From Sinonovacula constricta (Eukaryota; Mollusca; Bivalvia; Cardiida; Solecurtidae), in the NCBI GenBank assembly GCA_007844125.1, contig CM017559.1, positions 29,674,152 to 29,738,151 on the forward strand: a DNA stretch of 64,000 nt, in the 5' to 3' direction. Of the stretch, positions 1 through 11,100 are shown piece by piece; within the stretch, counting starts at the first letter, position 1; each line of letters starts with the position of its first letter. The notes under the pieces are model-generated. The model ran no database searches and had not been told where the DNA came from. It was given only the letters and a program-made list of their open reading frames with translations. The position numbers were made by a program, and so were the translations under genes.

Positions 1-665
1 GTTTTAAATCATAGTTAGTAACAACCTAACTTTACCATCGTAGTGATCGTGTATCTTAAGTAAAATATATATAAAATCTCAGATTTACTTTAATCTGTGT
101 GTGTTGGTAACTGAAGATAACTGATTGTGTTTATCTATTTTTTTGTCTGTTTTTTTTCTTGTTAGTTAAACATTGACAGTGGTAAAATGTATGCATAGAA
201 TTTGTTTTTTTTAATTGGAACATAAATCGTAAAAGGTTCATGCGGATTAATACTGATAAAATTGTTAGCTACTTTTATTTATTGGTCTCTCTCTTAGTGC
301 AACTGCGTGAAGAGTGAACTGTATTATACTGTGGTCATACCATTTATCAATTCTAATAAAATATATTCGATCGTGGCGTGTACTCCATAAAGCCATTGCC
401 GCAAGTATAAAAATATATTTTATTATGCGATTACTTCTCGTCCAAAGACAAGTTCTTTACTAACCCTATAGGCAAAACATGAGTATATGTGTAAATGTAT
501 ACAAATTATTCAAGAACAGACGCTTTTCCGTATGTTGAAATAAGATTCGAATTCGAATAGTTTTAGGTTAATAAAATAGGTATAATTCTCAGCAATACGG
601 ATTGAAAGATATAACTTTTATCAAGAAATTATATCATACATGTATGATTAGTCAATGTAATAATA
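1..665. other. Gene-free AT-rich stretch
   Basis: No open frame of convincing length, splice-bounded exon or structured RNA was seen on either strand. The sequence is AT-rich with short T runs and looks like ordinary intergenic or intronic DNA. Confidence 0.5.
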
Positions 666-871
666 AGAACTGTTGCAGCGCTTCCGGCACTGTGACACTT
701 AGAAATGTTGCCGCGCTTGCGGCACTGTGCTACTAACAACTGCTGCAGCGTTGAATGCAATGCCATGCTTAGAACTGCTGTAGCTCTTGCGGCAGTATCA
801 TACTTAGAACTGCTGTAGAAGTGCTTTCAGCATTGAGGTACTTAGAACAGTAGTAGCGCTTGCGGCAAGTA
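666..871. repeat. 35-bp degenerate minisatellite (about 6 units)
   Basis: Six successive units begin with variants of AGAACTGCTGCAG and carry GCGCTTGCGGCA in the middle. The first four are 35 bp apart and the last two are slightly longer or truncated. The block is clearly more GC-rich than its surroundings. The end of the array, around GCGGCAAGTAAAC, has a look-alike near 14690-14712, so the unit or its flank may belong to a dispersed element. Confidence 0.75.
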
Positions 872-2337
872 AACGAGAACTACAAATAATTGTCTTTGTT
901 AGCAGTTAGCATTTTCAAGTTTACGGAACATTTCTTGCAGGATATTTATGAAATTTGGTAATGAGTGTCGTTTATTATTACGTTCATAAATACACTAACC
1001 ATGATTTACTGCTGTAGTTACTTCATTACACATTTACACTTCACACAGCAATGTTTTATTTAATTCTTTTGTGCTTGTTATTTCCATGCCTTTGTGATTT
1101 TAAAACGACTATACACACGTTTTTTCTTTGCCAAGTTTGCAGTTTGCTGTCTTTGTGTTAGCGTAAGTTCATGTATGTGGAAAAAATGTTGGCATTAAAT
1201 TACATAACCTCTCAATCCATTTATCAATCGCATCGTTATGTAGTCTAAACAGTTAACTGTCGCCGCGCATGTGCGCGTCTTGTATATGTAATCGTTCCTG
1301 GAAAAGTCCTATGGATGGCGCCATGTTATTCTATAAACAAGTGAAATGCGGCGCGTTCATGCCTTGAATTTCGGTTATTATTCAACTTTGGTGAATTTTA
1401 AACTTAAACTAGATTGTAGTTTAAAATGTTGCTACATCTTTATCTGTCACTAGAAAATGTTAATGTTCAATATATGTATGTATGATTAGTTTAATTTAAA
1501 TTGAATTTGTTACGACGTTGTTCTGTGTACGAGTCAAATGTAATGCTTAATTCCTTTTTTGTATTCGGACCTTTTCTTATGCTTCTAAAAACAATTAGTT
1601 ATTGTATATATTTTAACGCATGAAACATTGAAAACATTGTAAATATTCAAATAACAACACGGTTTTGCTGTTTCTTTTGTTGATATTCAGCATTTTCTTT
1701 TGTTGAATGGGAACTTGGCGGCGACCTTTGATGCTTTCCATCAATGATCTCTTGTTGACAATGTGAGAGAGAAACAGTAAAATTGTCTGCTTACATCTTT
1801 ATATGAGAAGGCTGCACCCCAGAGATTTATGCTACGGACAATGACTAGTTACATTTGTGCGGGTCGTTTTCGGTGTAATGGCCTAATGCATATGTACCAG
1901 ACAGTTTTGTATAACAATATTGTTTGGTCTAGAATAAATGTCTATAAAGGACGATCGTTTCGATTATGTTATGTTTAAAAATGCAAATATTTCTATGGTA
2001 TTAACTACTGTTACTACTATTAATTCCACAAACATTCAAAACACAGTCTTCATATTAGGTACTTTTGAAATTAAATGTTAACAAAACCTATCAATTTAAG
2101 ATGAGTGAATTGTATAGAAAAATGTAAAAATTACGGTACAAGAAGACTTAAGAGGACCTTTGTTTCATTTATTCAATATTAAGTGAGTCAACAGATTTTG
2201 TTATGCATTGATAGTGTTATACGGTCACTTGATCCTTAGTCATCAAAACACATCAATAGAATGTAATGGAGACAATTTGAAAAATGACTTTTAAATCCTG
2301 TTAAGCGTTATTTAAGATTGACATATGCTTGAACTGA
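872..2337. other. No supported gene
   Basis: Both strands are broken by frequent stops. A small GC-richer patch around 1260-1350 contains a short palindrome (GCGCATGTGCGC) but no exon could be supported. Confidence 0.45.
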
Positions 2338-2390
2338 AGTATAGTATAGTATAGTATGGTGTGGTGTGGTGTGGTGTGGCGTGGCGTGGC
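2338..2390. repeat. Pentanucleotide repeat with a stepwise changing unit
   Basis: A perfect 5-bp period runs through about ten units. The unit changes in blocks from TATAG through TATGG and TGTGG to CGTGG. This is a microsatellite with spreading point variants. Confidence 0.85.
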
Positions 2391-4245
2391 ACAGCGTTTA
2401 ATTCTTTACTTTGCAATAAATATGTATTGTACTTTTTAATATTGTTCAGTTTGCATGCATGCATTGATAATATAACTTAAGCTTCTTGGCGCACAGTTAA
2501 TGTGCAGGTTGAGGTATATTACCAAGTGTATTTATAAGCACAATGTGGATAGGCATCATACAGGAATTCTTATAATTGTAGAAAGTGTTCTGGCGGGCCA
2601 ATAAAAGTACTCCCTAATACGTCTGCTAATACAAATGTCATAGTGCATGAACTAAATGTATTTGTTTTTGTCAAAAGGAAAATATTAAAAGTATTTTTTT
2701 GTCTAATAATTGTAAATTGTTTTAGTCATAATTTCACTTTTTTTTTTGCCTGACCACATTGGCGTATAACAACGTGCTGCACGTCATTGCATAATGTTTT
2801 TTTTAATGTCGTCAAGGGACTTTTTAGAAAAAACAAACACACAACCTTGCATGTACATTGTTCACATAACTTTATAGCTTCTTCAAGTAAAATCGACCTT
2901 TTTATTAAAATATGACCTAGTGCTGGGCAAAAGCCAATACATACAGGCTGCTTACATGTCTTTATCTAGCTCATTTAGAGCTTGACATTTTGTTGGCATT
3001 ATTGATCTGAAAGGATAGAGCCGTTTTATTGCTTTTGTCGTTAGTGATGAAGCAGTGTGCAACCGGAAGAAAAAAAGAGACTCTTGTTTGGCTTCAACGG
3101 CCTATATAAAAGAGAATTGATACAATCATTGCCTGACGGCTAGAGCTGTAGAGAAGTAATATTTTAAACAGATTCCAATTTGTGTAATTGATATTTTTGT
3201 AAAATTAATCTAATATTTTCTTTTATGCCAACACACATACACACTTACGTCTAAGCTACATTTATCTTACGGAGACCGTAAGATGTGTATTATGTTTCTT
3301 AACCCTTTTAGGACAATTACTACGAACGAAACACAGATCCGATCCGGAGACTTAGGTTTTTTATCGTATCATGTATTTGTTGCCCAGATATATGTATTTA
3401 TATATTTTTTTCTTACGAAACAATCGTTTTTAAGGAGAAAGTATTTGGCATAATACCATATTCTTGAGATATCTAGTGTGTGTTTGTTTTTCTTGGAAAA
3501 GATATAACTACTAGTCAAACATCTATTTGTGTTTATGATCACTGTTTTGTAACAACCATATTACGATTTGACAAACATATCATTAATTTGCCTAGCCTAA
3601 AAATGTTACAAATTCTCACATTTCTTGAATATAGGAATTCCAAAGCCAAACAAGCTGTCAAAAGGTCCATTTTGAGATATTTATATATGTTCTAGAGAGA
3701 AGGTTTACGTCTGGCGTCAAAGAAACGCTGATCTCAAGTAAGTATTTCTTAACAATAAATCTAAACTTGATAGTGATTTATAATAAAACAGCGGCATTAA
3801 ACAATACAATGAGATATATTTTTAACAATGGCCACACATTGCAATGCACAGCTGTTGTAACATGTAGGTCGTTCTCCTTAATTATGAGGTATTGTATGCG
3901 ATAAGTACATCATAACATGATGATCTTTATTGACTTTAAAGTTAATAACGTTTTGTGTTTTTTTTATCTGTCCTTAAGAAAGCTACACTAAAACAATTGA
4001 TCAGATATAAGTGTGTTTCCCATGCAATAATATTATTACGAATTAGAAAATGTTTGTAGTATTAGCTAAACAATATTGAAAAAAATAAACGGTCTGTTAA
4101 AATAAAAAACAACAACAACTGAACTCAAAACATTATCTAATCATATGACTGCATAATATCTTTTAGAAGAAATGTAGAATATAAATTATTAAGTTTTAAT
4201 TCTTCGGTTTATACAATATATAATGAATAAGAAGTAATCACGACC
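2391..4245. other. No supported gene
   Basis: Only short spurious frames occur, including a 71-codon frame at 3480-3695 without splice or homology support. A small hairpin (CTTACGG, 4-nt loop, CCGTAAG) lies near 3268-3285. Confidence 0.45.
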
Positions 4246-4354
4246 CAAACACACACACACATACACACACACACACAAACACAAACACACACACACACAC
4301 ATTCACACATACACACAGATACACACACAAAAACACACACACATACACACACAT
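4246..4354. repeat. Imperfect (CA)n microsatellite
   Basis: Alternating CA with scattered T, A and G interruptions over about 110 bp. Confidence 0.9.
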
Positions 4355-5442
4355 GAGCACATACTCACGTATAATTATTGGGCTTCTTGGTACTTTCGCT
4401 GCTGTTACTAAAGATATTGTTTAAGAACTCATTCATTTGTATTTCTCCAATTGATAAAATGTTATAAGCAAGCATAAGTAACAACTACGAATTGAATTGT
4501 TTTAACAAATTAGCAACACAATATAAGAAAGCTAAATAGTTAGCAAACTGCTGATTGGCTTGTAAAAATTAAAACAATTTGAAGCCTTTGTGAATAAATA
4601 GACAGAAGTATGTTCTGCCGTTAAAATATATCACTGCTGAATATTTGTGGATGACTTTTCTTATCTTCAAAAGCTTTTGCATTGCGAAATGGTAATTTAC
4701 ATGGCCTTATGATTGCGCTATGTGAATTTTGGATTTCTGCATGGCTTTTAAACATTTCAAACATAGTCTCGTTATTATAATAACATATATCAAGTAATGC
4801 GGTTTATTTATTTTACTAAACATGTAATAAAAAGACCATAATTATAACAATACTTTATATGATAATATAAAGTAATTTATGTTTGCGCTCATTACTTATT
4901 ACTTATGGTGGAGGGATAGTTTTGGTGGAGCGTTTCCTCTATATATTTAGTGCAGTGTATCCTTCTGTACAACGCATTTTGTCAGCCTCGTTCTGAAAGC
5001 GCAAGGAAACAAAGGAAATCAGAGAAGTTCACTCCATTTTTGTTTATTTTCTTCTATTTTCGATCTTGCTTAACTTCTTTGTTTGATGGGATCTATGTAA
5101 TAACATTATTACATTCATTCTTTAATAAGTATTAGTCGCTTTCCATACAGAGGCTTCTTTTACGGCTTATTGCCAGAGATTTCTTTGTTCTTGTTTACAT
5201 AACGTGCTGGTTAACCACTTCACGCATCGCATTATTTTACATAATTAAACCTGTTGGGATTGCAAACAGTGGTAATTACATCTGTATTCTATTTCTTTGG
5301 TGATTACTACTTATTCACTTAACAGTATCTTGCACGTTTAAGCTAAATCTCTGTCAGTTGATTCCATCACTAATTTGCTTACTTTCAGCAGAATAAGGGT
5401 GGCTGTTTACTGTTATGTTGTTACATTTTGCCAGTTTCCACG
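4355..5442. other. No supported gene; leader region of the SGNH ORF
   Basis: No coding exon could be supported. A pyrimidine-rich run ending in TTTCAG at 5384-5390, and CCAG at 5430-5433 just before the ATG, could be splice acceptors for the downstream ORF. That would imply an upstream exon that cannot be placed. Confidence 0.4.
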
Positions 5443-6027
5443 ATGTACAATGTTCTCATCCTTGGACATTCATTCACCAGAAGACTACAATCTTGGTGTT
5501 ATGAACAAGGACGTTTGAATATGAATATTGATTCATCTCGATTACAGATATTTTGGCATGGGATTGGAGGGGCTACCATAACAGACCCATATCATGCCAA
5601 GTCATTGTGGTCAGATATTACTCTTATTAAGGATCTAAATATTGACGCTGTTTTCCTGGACATTGGAAGCAACGACTTATGCAACTCACAGATACCACCA
5701 CGTCGGGTAGCTGATAAGATATTTACATTTGCATGTAGGATTTTGCTTGATGGCTGCAAATATGTAATTATTGGTGAGATCCTTTCCAGGAACAGCAATT
5801 CAGGGTTCAGCCAAAGGGCAATGGCTACCAACTCACTTCTTCAACAATATTGTGCTCATCATGATCACATTAAAATGTGGAACCACTCACGCAATAACTT
5901 TAATGTCAGGTTTTTACAGGATTATGTAGCAGCCGATGGAGTGCATGTTGATAATGACAGAGGAATGGCACGCTATTACAGTTCCATACGGGGTGCTGTG
6001 TTGCAGGCTGAAAGGTGCCTTCATTAA
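5443..6027 (+). CDS. SGNH/GDSL-hydrolase-like protein, probably mobile-element encoded
   Basis: This is an uninterrupted 194-residue frame from ATG to TAA. It has the layout of an SGNH esterase/lipase fold: block I is LGHSF with the putative nucleophile Ser10, a glycine-rich block II is HGIGGAT (40-45), block III is IGSND (Asn77), and block V is DGVHVD (Asp165, His168). All expected catalytic residues are present, so the frame does not look decayed. No signal peptide or membrane segment is seen. An in-frame TTG-initiated extension to 5428 is not needed because ATG at 5443 starts right before the first beta strand. SGNH ORFs of this kind are known as extra genes in Ngaro-type tyrosine-recombinase retroelements and are abundant in bivalves. 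The gag-like ORF 1.35 kb downstream on the same strand supports such an origin. No reverse transcriptase or recombinase is visible nearby, so a solitary or non-autonomous element, or a host gene with a lost intron, remains possible. The substrate is unknown. Confidence 0.72.
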   Translation: MYNVLILGHSFTRRLQSWCYEQGRLNMNIDSSRLQIFWHGIGGATITDPYHAKSLWSDITLIKDLNIDAVFLDIGSNDLCNSQIPPRRVADKIFTFACRILLDGCKYVIIGEILSRNSNSGFSQRAMATNSLLQQYCAHHDHIKMWNHSRNNFNVRFLQDYVAADGVHVDNDRGMARYYSSIRGAVLQAERCLH

Positions 6028-6400
6028 CACCCTAATTTTGACAGCTTCATAGCATAAACTTGACAACTTGGCGAGGGTTGATAGCCAACTATTTCACATG
6101 TCATAAGTATGCTATAATTTCAGATTCATCACTCCTTCACACCATAACCCTGTGGTAAATCATCAGATCACTGCAACACTTGAGCTGCTTACAGACCCTA
6201 TTTAGAAGGCAGGAGTACCACATACCCCCTCATCATGTATGTTTGTACACATTTTGGTATTACAAACTGTTAGTTATTGAACATATCAATAACATCATCC
6301 AAAACTATCTTACCATAAAGTGGGAAAGTTTATGTATTGCTACACTTTTCACTTGTTTGTCTCATTCCCGTTTGTAATTTAAGTATGGAATAATACCTGG
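6028..6400. other. Non-coding spacer after the SGNH ORF
   Basis: No exon is supported. A 65-codon frame here has no recognisable content. The stretch leads into the tandem repeat that begins near 6420. Confidence 0.4.
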
Positions 6401-6419
6401 CCATTCTTATACAATAATG

Positions 6420-7010
6420 TGGATGATGATCACTATTTGATCCATCATTATGAATTAAGAGTCACTATATGACTATCTTATGCATTCTTATGCATAGGGA
6501 TCATTATATGACCCTACTGTGTGATGGTCATCTTTATGTATTAAGTCATTATATGACTATTTTAAGCATTCTTATGCATGGGGATCATTATATGACCCAA
6601 CTCTCTGAATAAAGATCATGTTTTACACAATTTTAAACAAAGGGATTATTTTATGTCCCTACTGTGTGATGGTCCTTATATGACCCATCTTTAGATATTA
6701 AGTCATTATATGACTATTTTAAGCACTCTTATGCATGGGGATCATTATATGACCCAACTCTCTGAATGAAAATCATATTTTACACAATTTTAAACAAAGG
6801 GATTATTATATGTCCCTACCGTGTGATGGTCATTATATGGCCCATCTTTATGTATGAAGTCATTATATGACTATCTTATGCATTCTTATGCATGGGGATC
6901 ATTATATGACCCTTTGTCCCTACTTTGTGTATTGAGCTAATAATTTTCTGCAATTATACTTATAGGGATCATTATATGACCCAATTGTGTGGTAAAGGTC
7001 TATCACACAA
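6420..7010. repeat. ~150-bp tandem repeat built on a palindromic TCATTATATGA core
   Basis: The phrase GTGTGATGGTC recurs at about 6519, 6664 and 6820, giving higher-order units of roughly 144-156 bp. Inside each unit the core TCATTATATGAC recurs several times, often as the near-palindrome GGGATCATTATATGACCC, alternating with a version lacking the flanking G and C runs. The array sits between the SGNH ORF and the gag-like ORF. Its symmetric core could form hairpins, but no function can be read from sequence. Confidence 0.8.
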
Positions 7011-7378
7011 CATCATATTACCCTATTTTTGGGTTTGCACCAGTGTCTGGTAACATTTATTATTTCATCTATCTACCACCTTACGGATATGATAGGTATG
7101 CTTTTAATGACATCTGTTTTGGTCATCATATGACCAAGCTTAATACTTAATATTCAGTCATTGATAACGCCTCAATCATTACATGCTTGAAAATCATGTT
7201 CTCTGTTGTTCCTATACTTGGCGGATTAAGCTTTGGGTTCGTGATAGGTTAATACTAAATTATGTTTGCCAACCATTCTTCCATATATGTTGCAATCATA
7301 TATAGGGATGTTGACACATATATAATCTTACAACTGTTTTTTGTGACTTGTTTGCTTTCCCTACTGTTGTGTTTCAGT

Positions 7379-8146
7379 ATGCCAAAGCAAAAACCGACTA
7401 CATCCAAGACAGGCAAGGGCCAACAGTCAAAGAAAAAAACAAACCAGGGAAACCAACGGCTGTCACAAATAATTGCAAGGGCTATTTCAAGTGATGCAGG
7501 GCTGCTGGAGGAGATCCAAAGCCTGCTGCCCCAGAAAGAAACATACACACAACCTCAGATAGAGACCGACCATCCCCAGATAGAGACTGAACAGTTGGCA
7601 ACCCTGGACCTCCCATCAGACCTGGACAACACATGTTCAACTTCATCGCTTCATGATGACCATTTAATACCGGAAGTGGGTGAGGCTGTAGACCTGGGTG
7701 CCTTCTCTACAGTTCACCCTCCTGTGGACAAGGCCACCAGGCAAAAAATTTATAATCAACAATATGTTGACCTTTCTGCACTACTATTTAAGTCATCTAT
7801 CTTTGAGACAACAACTATAAAAAAATCAGCAAACTCAATCACCACATCAATACAAACTAATCAAGCAAACAAGATTACCTCAATCATCACATGGTGCCGC
7901 GCATTCCAGCTATATGCGGATATCTATTGTGGGAAATACCCTACCCAGAGTTCAGAACTTTTTCGCTATATGAGCATTATCCAGACTTTGGCACAAAATT
8001 CTTTCCCATGGCAACAGTATGACGAGAAATTCCGTCAACTGCGATCGGTCAATCCTCTACCATGGGGTAATATTCACACAGATTGTCCAACTTTATGTCA
8101 CATTGTTTTTCATGCTCTTCTTTCAAATAACGATAAATTTAAATAA
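7379..8146 (+). CDS. Gag-like / ORF1-like protein of a probable tyrosine-recombinase-class retroelement
   Basis: The frame encodes 255 residues from ATG 7379. The longer open frame from 7262 adds a hydrophobic leader that looks like a translated pyrimidine tract ending in TTTCAG right before this ATG, so the later start, possibly after a splice acceptor, is preferred. The N-terminus is basic (KKK at 18-20). A Gln/Glu/Thr-rich linker covers about 50-75. The C-terminal half carries a helical block with WCRAFQLYADIY (172-183), the FRYM motif (195-198), WQQYDEKFRQ (211-220) and LPWGNIHTD (227-235). I recognise this block, from memory only, in capsid-like first ORFs common in bivalve, cnidarian and fish repetitive DNA. 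The expected continuation after HTD is replaced by an unrelated tail ending in a stop, so the 3' end looks truncated. A perfect stem-loop follows 4 bp after the stop. The SGNH ORF lies upstream on the same strand. A function as nucleic-acid-binding capsid protein is inference. Confidence 0.6.
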   Translation: MPKQKPTTSKTGKGQQSKKKTNQGNQRLSQIIARAISSDAGLLEEIQSLLPQKETYTQPQIETDHPQIETEQLATLDLPSDLDNTCSTSSLHDDHLIPEVGEAVDLGAFSTVHPPVDKATRQKIYNQQYVDLSALLFKSSIFETTTIKKSANSITTSIQTNQANKITSIITWCRAFQLYADIYCGKYPTQSSELFRYMSIIQTLAQNSFPWQQYDEKFRQLRSVNPLPWGNIHTDCPTLCHIVFHALLSNNDKFK

Positions 8147-8150
8147 ATTC

Positions 8151-8176
8151 GTCTGGCACCAATATCGGTGCCAGAC
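8151..8176 (+). other. Perfect 10-bp stem-loop directly after the gag-like ORF
   Basis: GTCTGGCACC is followed by a 6-nt spacer and its exact reverse complement GGTGCCAGAC. It starts 4 bp after the TAA of the gag-like ORF. It may be an element-end hairpin, an RNA-processing signal or a rearrangement junction. Confidence 0.7.
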
Positions 8177-11100
8177 AGTATCAATCACTACACGATTGTT
8201 GGTCTTTCCTATCAACCCTTTTAATTTTTGTGACATAAATGAACTGCAGGGGCAGGGAGCGCGCAAATATAAATACCCTTGTTATACGAATCGACAAAAT
8301 AATGTAGTGATTTTGCATTGGACTATTAGTTGACAACATCACGCAATAGTTTCATTATTCATCTAATATTCTTATATTCAATCGAGGAAGTAAGATCAGA
8401 ATTTATACGTTTGATTATATGTGAATGCTCTCAACGACGTGATGGCGAAATCGGCAGAACAGGTACTAGAATTACTGGGTTCTAATCTCTCTTGGGCCCA
8501 AGAGACACCAACGAGATACTTAACCTCAAGTAAATATATTGGATGTTATTCAGCCAGTCGGTCCGGTGTCCATTTAATCTTGCTATACATTGAGGACAGC
8601 AATTTGCCGGCTGTGCACTGTTTACACATTGCTAACAACTGTTGGCGAGACGATGTATCAATGTTATCAGACAATCATTCAAAGCTTGGGAAGCGACGAA
8701 AAGAGAGCATAGCCTAACCATAAAGACACTTTATCAGTCTTATTTATTTAGCTCTTTGGCAGTTTTTGGCATTTTGGACAGCGAAATGACATAGTGTCTT
8801 AATGTTTGCATACAATTTGTCTGACCACTTTATGCTTTCAGTCCAGCTGTAATGGAAGGTGATTGATTTAATTTGTGTCAGCATCCTACGCGAAAGTAGC
8901 CAGACATCGTAACATGGTCGATCGTTAAACTAGTTTGTACATACATTTTTACTGCAAGTGAATATTCACAAATTAATAATACTTAAATTTATAGGCAAGT
9001 AGCATAAAATATCATTTATTTCATCAGTGTTTAGGTTGAGCATTATCACCTGCAGCATCTGACATATCGTCAAGATTATGTGTGATGTACAATGCGAGCG
9101 CCGCATTTCCAGGAGGAAAGAACTGAATCATGCACGTTTTAGTTTTCGTATATTTTTCGGTTGTTGCAAATGAAATGAACAGAAATGATTACAATATACC
9201 AAAGCATATTGTTTACTTTACCAATTTGTATTGCCATTATTTCCGTAGATTTTCTGAATGTTGAAACCATGCAATAATGCATGTATATGTCTGTGAGTGT
9301 TTAGTTTTAGTGAACTGCATTTCATTTCGCTATACTGAAGTCACTCTCGTAGAAATTTAGTTGAGAGAATATAACAATGATTTAATCATTATAAGTCGTT
9401 CTCAAATAATTAAACACACTACTAAACAGAACCGATCAAATGATATAAAGGAAAGGCGATCGTTTTGAGGATATGGTGACACAGTAAGTTGTATGAAAAA
9501 AATGATGTTACGCTGTTTGTGTGGTGTAAGTCTAACCTTGTAAGCGATTACAGATGTGGAAAAAAAGGTTATAATTATTCTGTGGTAAGTCATATGTACA
9601 GCGCATTGGAAAGTGGAATGCTGGCAAGTCTTCAGCTGCAAAACGTCTACTTAAAATATAGCTTCAAAATTGGGACAAAGGAGTCACTAACATTCGATAA
9701 TAGAAACTATATTATTTAACACTCGCATTTTTCTTTATCATTTTGCATTCTAACTCAAGGTAGGTCTAAATAAATGCTCTATGCTCCCATATGCGACCAA
9801 GAAAAACTAAGTTTAAAAATTAACTCTAACCTCTCTCACCCATGTGGTCTGAACCTAAAGCTTACGAATGCGGGAATTTTTGCGACTGCGGGCTGAGATG
9901 CTACGGTGATACATAACCTGGTTCAGAGCCGCAGATCACAGCCGCTCAGGAATTTTGCAAATATCTCGAGCTTGAAGAGTATGCATAGTCAGCGGAACAC
10001 TTTTTCTAATAACAATTCACTACCCGTTTCGACCCTTTCCTCTAGCCACTCAGTGATATTCATTCATAAATCTGCATTTCATGTTTTTCTGCGTCTCACA
10101 ATATAATAACTTAAGCTTCTAGTTTAAACATATAAAAATCAATATTAATGTTGGCATATGATGCATGCCCGGACACAATTACCGCGTCAAGTCCGCTTTG
10201 ACATGCATATATGTTTCTGTACACACACTGCTTCTTCCCAGGTGTAAGGACTGACCGCGAGTAGGCAATGTCATACAGGGTCAATCTTTCGTGCTTCCGA
10301 AATTCAGCTTGCTCATGACTCATAAATTATCTACTGAATCAATTTTCTCATCTGAACCAAAAGCTCAGAACTTGAATAATGAAATACTTATTGTACTAAA
10401 AGGTGTTCTGCTACCACTGCTGGTCCGTTTTCTACAAATACATTATATATACAAGAACAGCATTTGCAACACTGCGCAGATGACTCCTTCACAATTGTTA
10501 GCCCCACCCACGAACTAAATTGGCAATTTAACTGTAACCTATCAACACTATGAATTGAATCTAGCTTGACATATAAATGTTTATTTATCCACGTTATGTT
10601 GTAAGACGTATTGTTTCTATTAAACAATTAAACAGCAAGTTTCTGTATGCGCTGTTAAGCAAATGTGATGTAAATAACTCGACAGTACTATTTAGATTTA
10701 CAAACACATTGAACAGTATGTAAAGCTCCGTGTAAACAAAAATAGTCAAACATTTACTTGCTTAATAGCATACAACGTGCATTTCATAAACGGGGATCAA
10801 TTTACCTTTCTACCTTGTAAATTAATAGTATTTAAAAGACTATAATTAGTGTCAGAATTTGTAATATATGTTGTTTTTTTATCATAATAATACTTCTTGA
10901 TACTTTTTTATGATGGTACGCAGCTACAGCTGCGGGGCAATTCTAGATATGATTTAACATATACAACGTTCTGGGTTGTAAAGATCTATTATGTTAAGGC
11001 AACTGACAAGTGATAATGTTATCCGTTTAGCACAATTATGTTAATCTAGTGTATTTATTTCTGAATATATAGGGATAAAAGCCCCGTCACAAACCGGCGC

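Noticed and set aside
6420..7010. CRISPR-like regular repeats
   Set aside because: Units are long, internally repetitive and lack unique spacers. The sequence is eukaryotic.
7262..7378. Hydrophobic N-terminal leader of the gag-like ORF as a signal peptide
   Set aside because: It coincides with a pyrimidine-rich tract ending in TTTCAG immediately before a good ATG, more like a splice acceptor or leader than coding sequence.
8442..8717. 92-codon frame after the gag-like ORF
   Set aside because: No recognisable motif, no similarity to tyrosine recombinase or reverse transcriptase, and composition not different from background.
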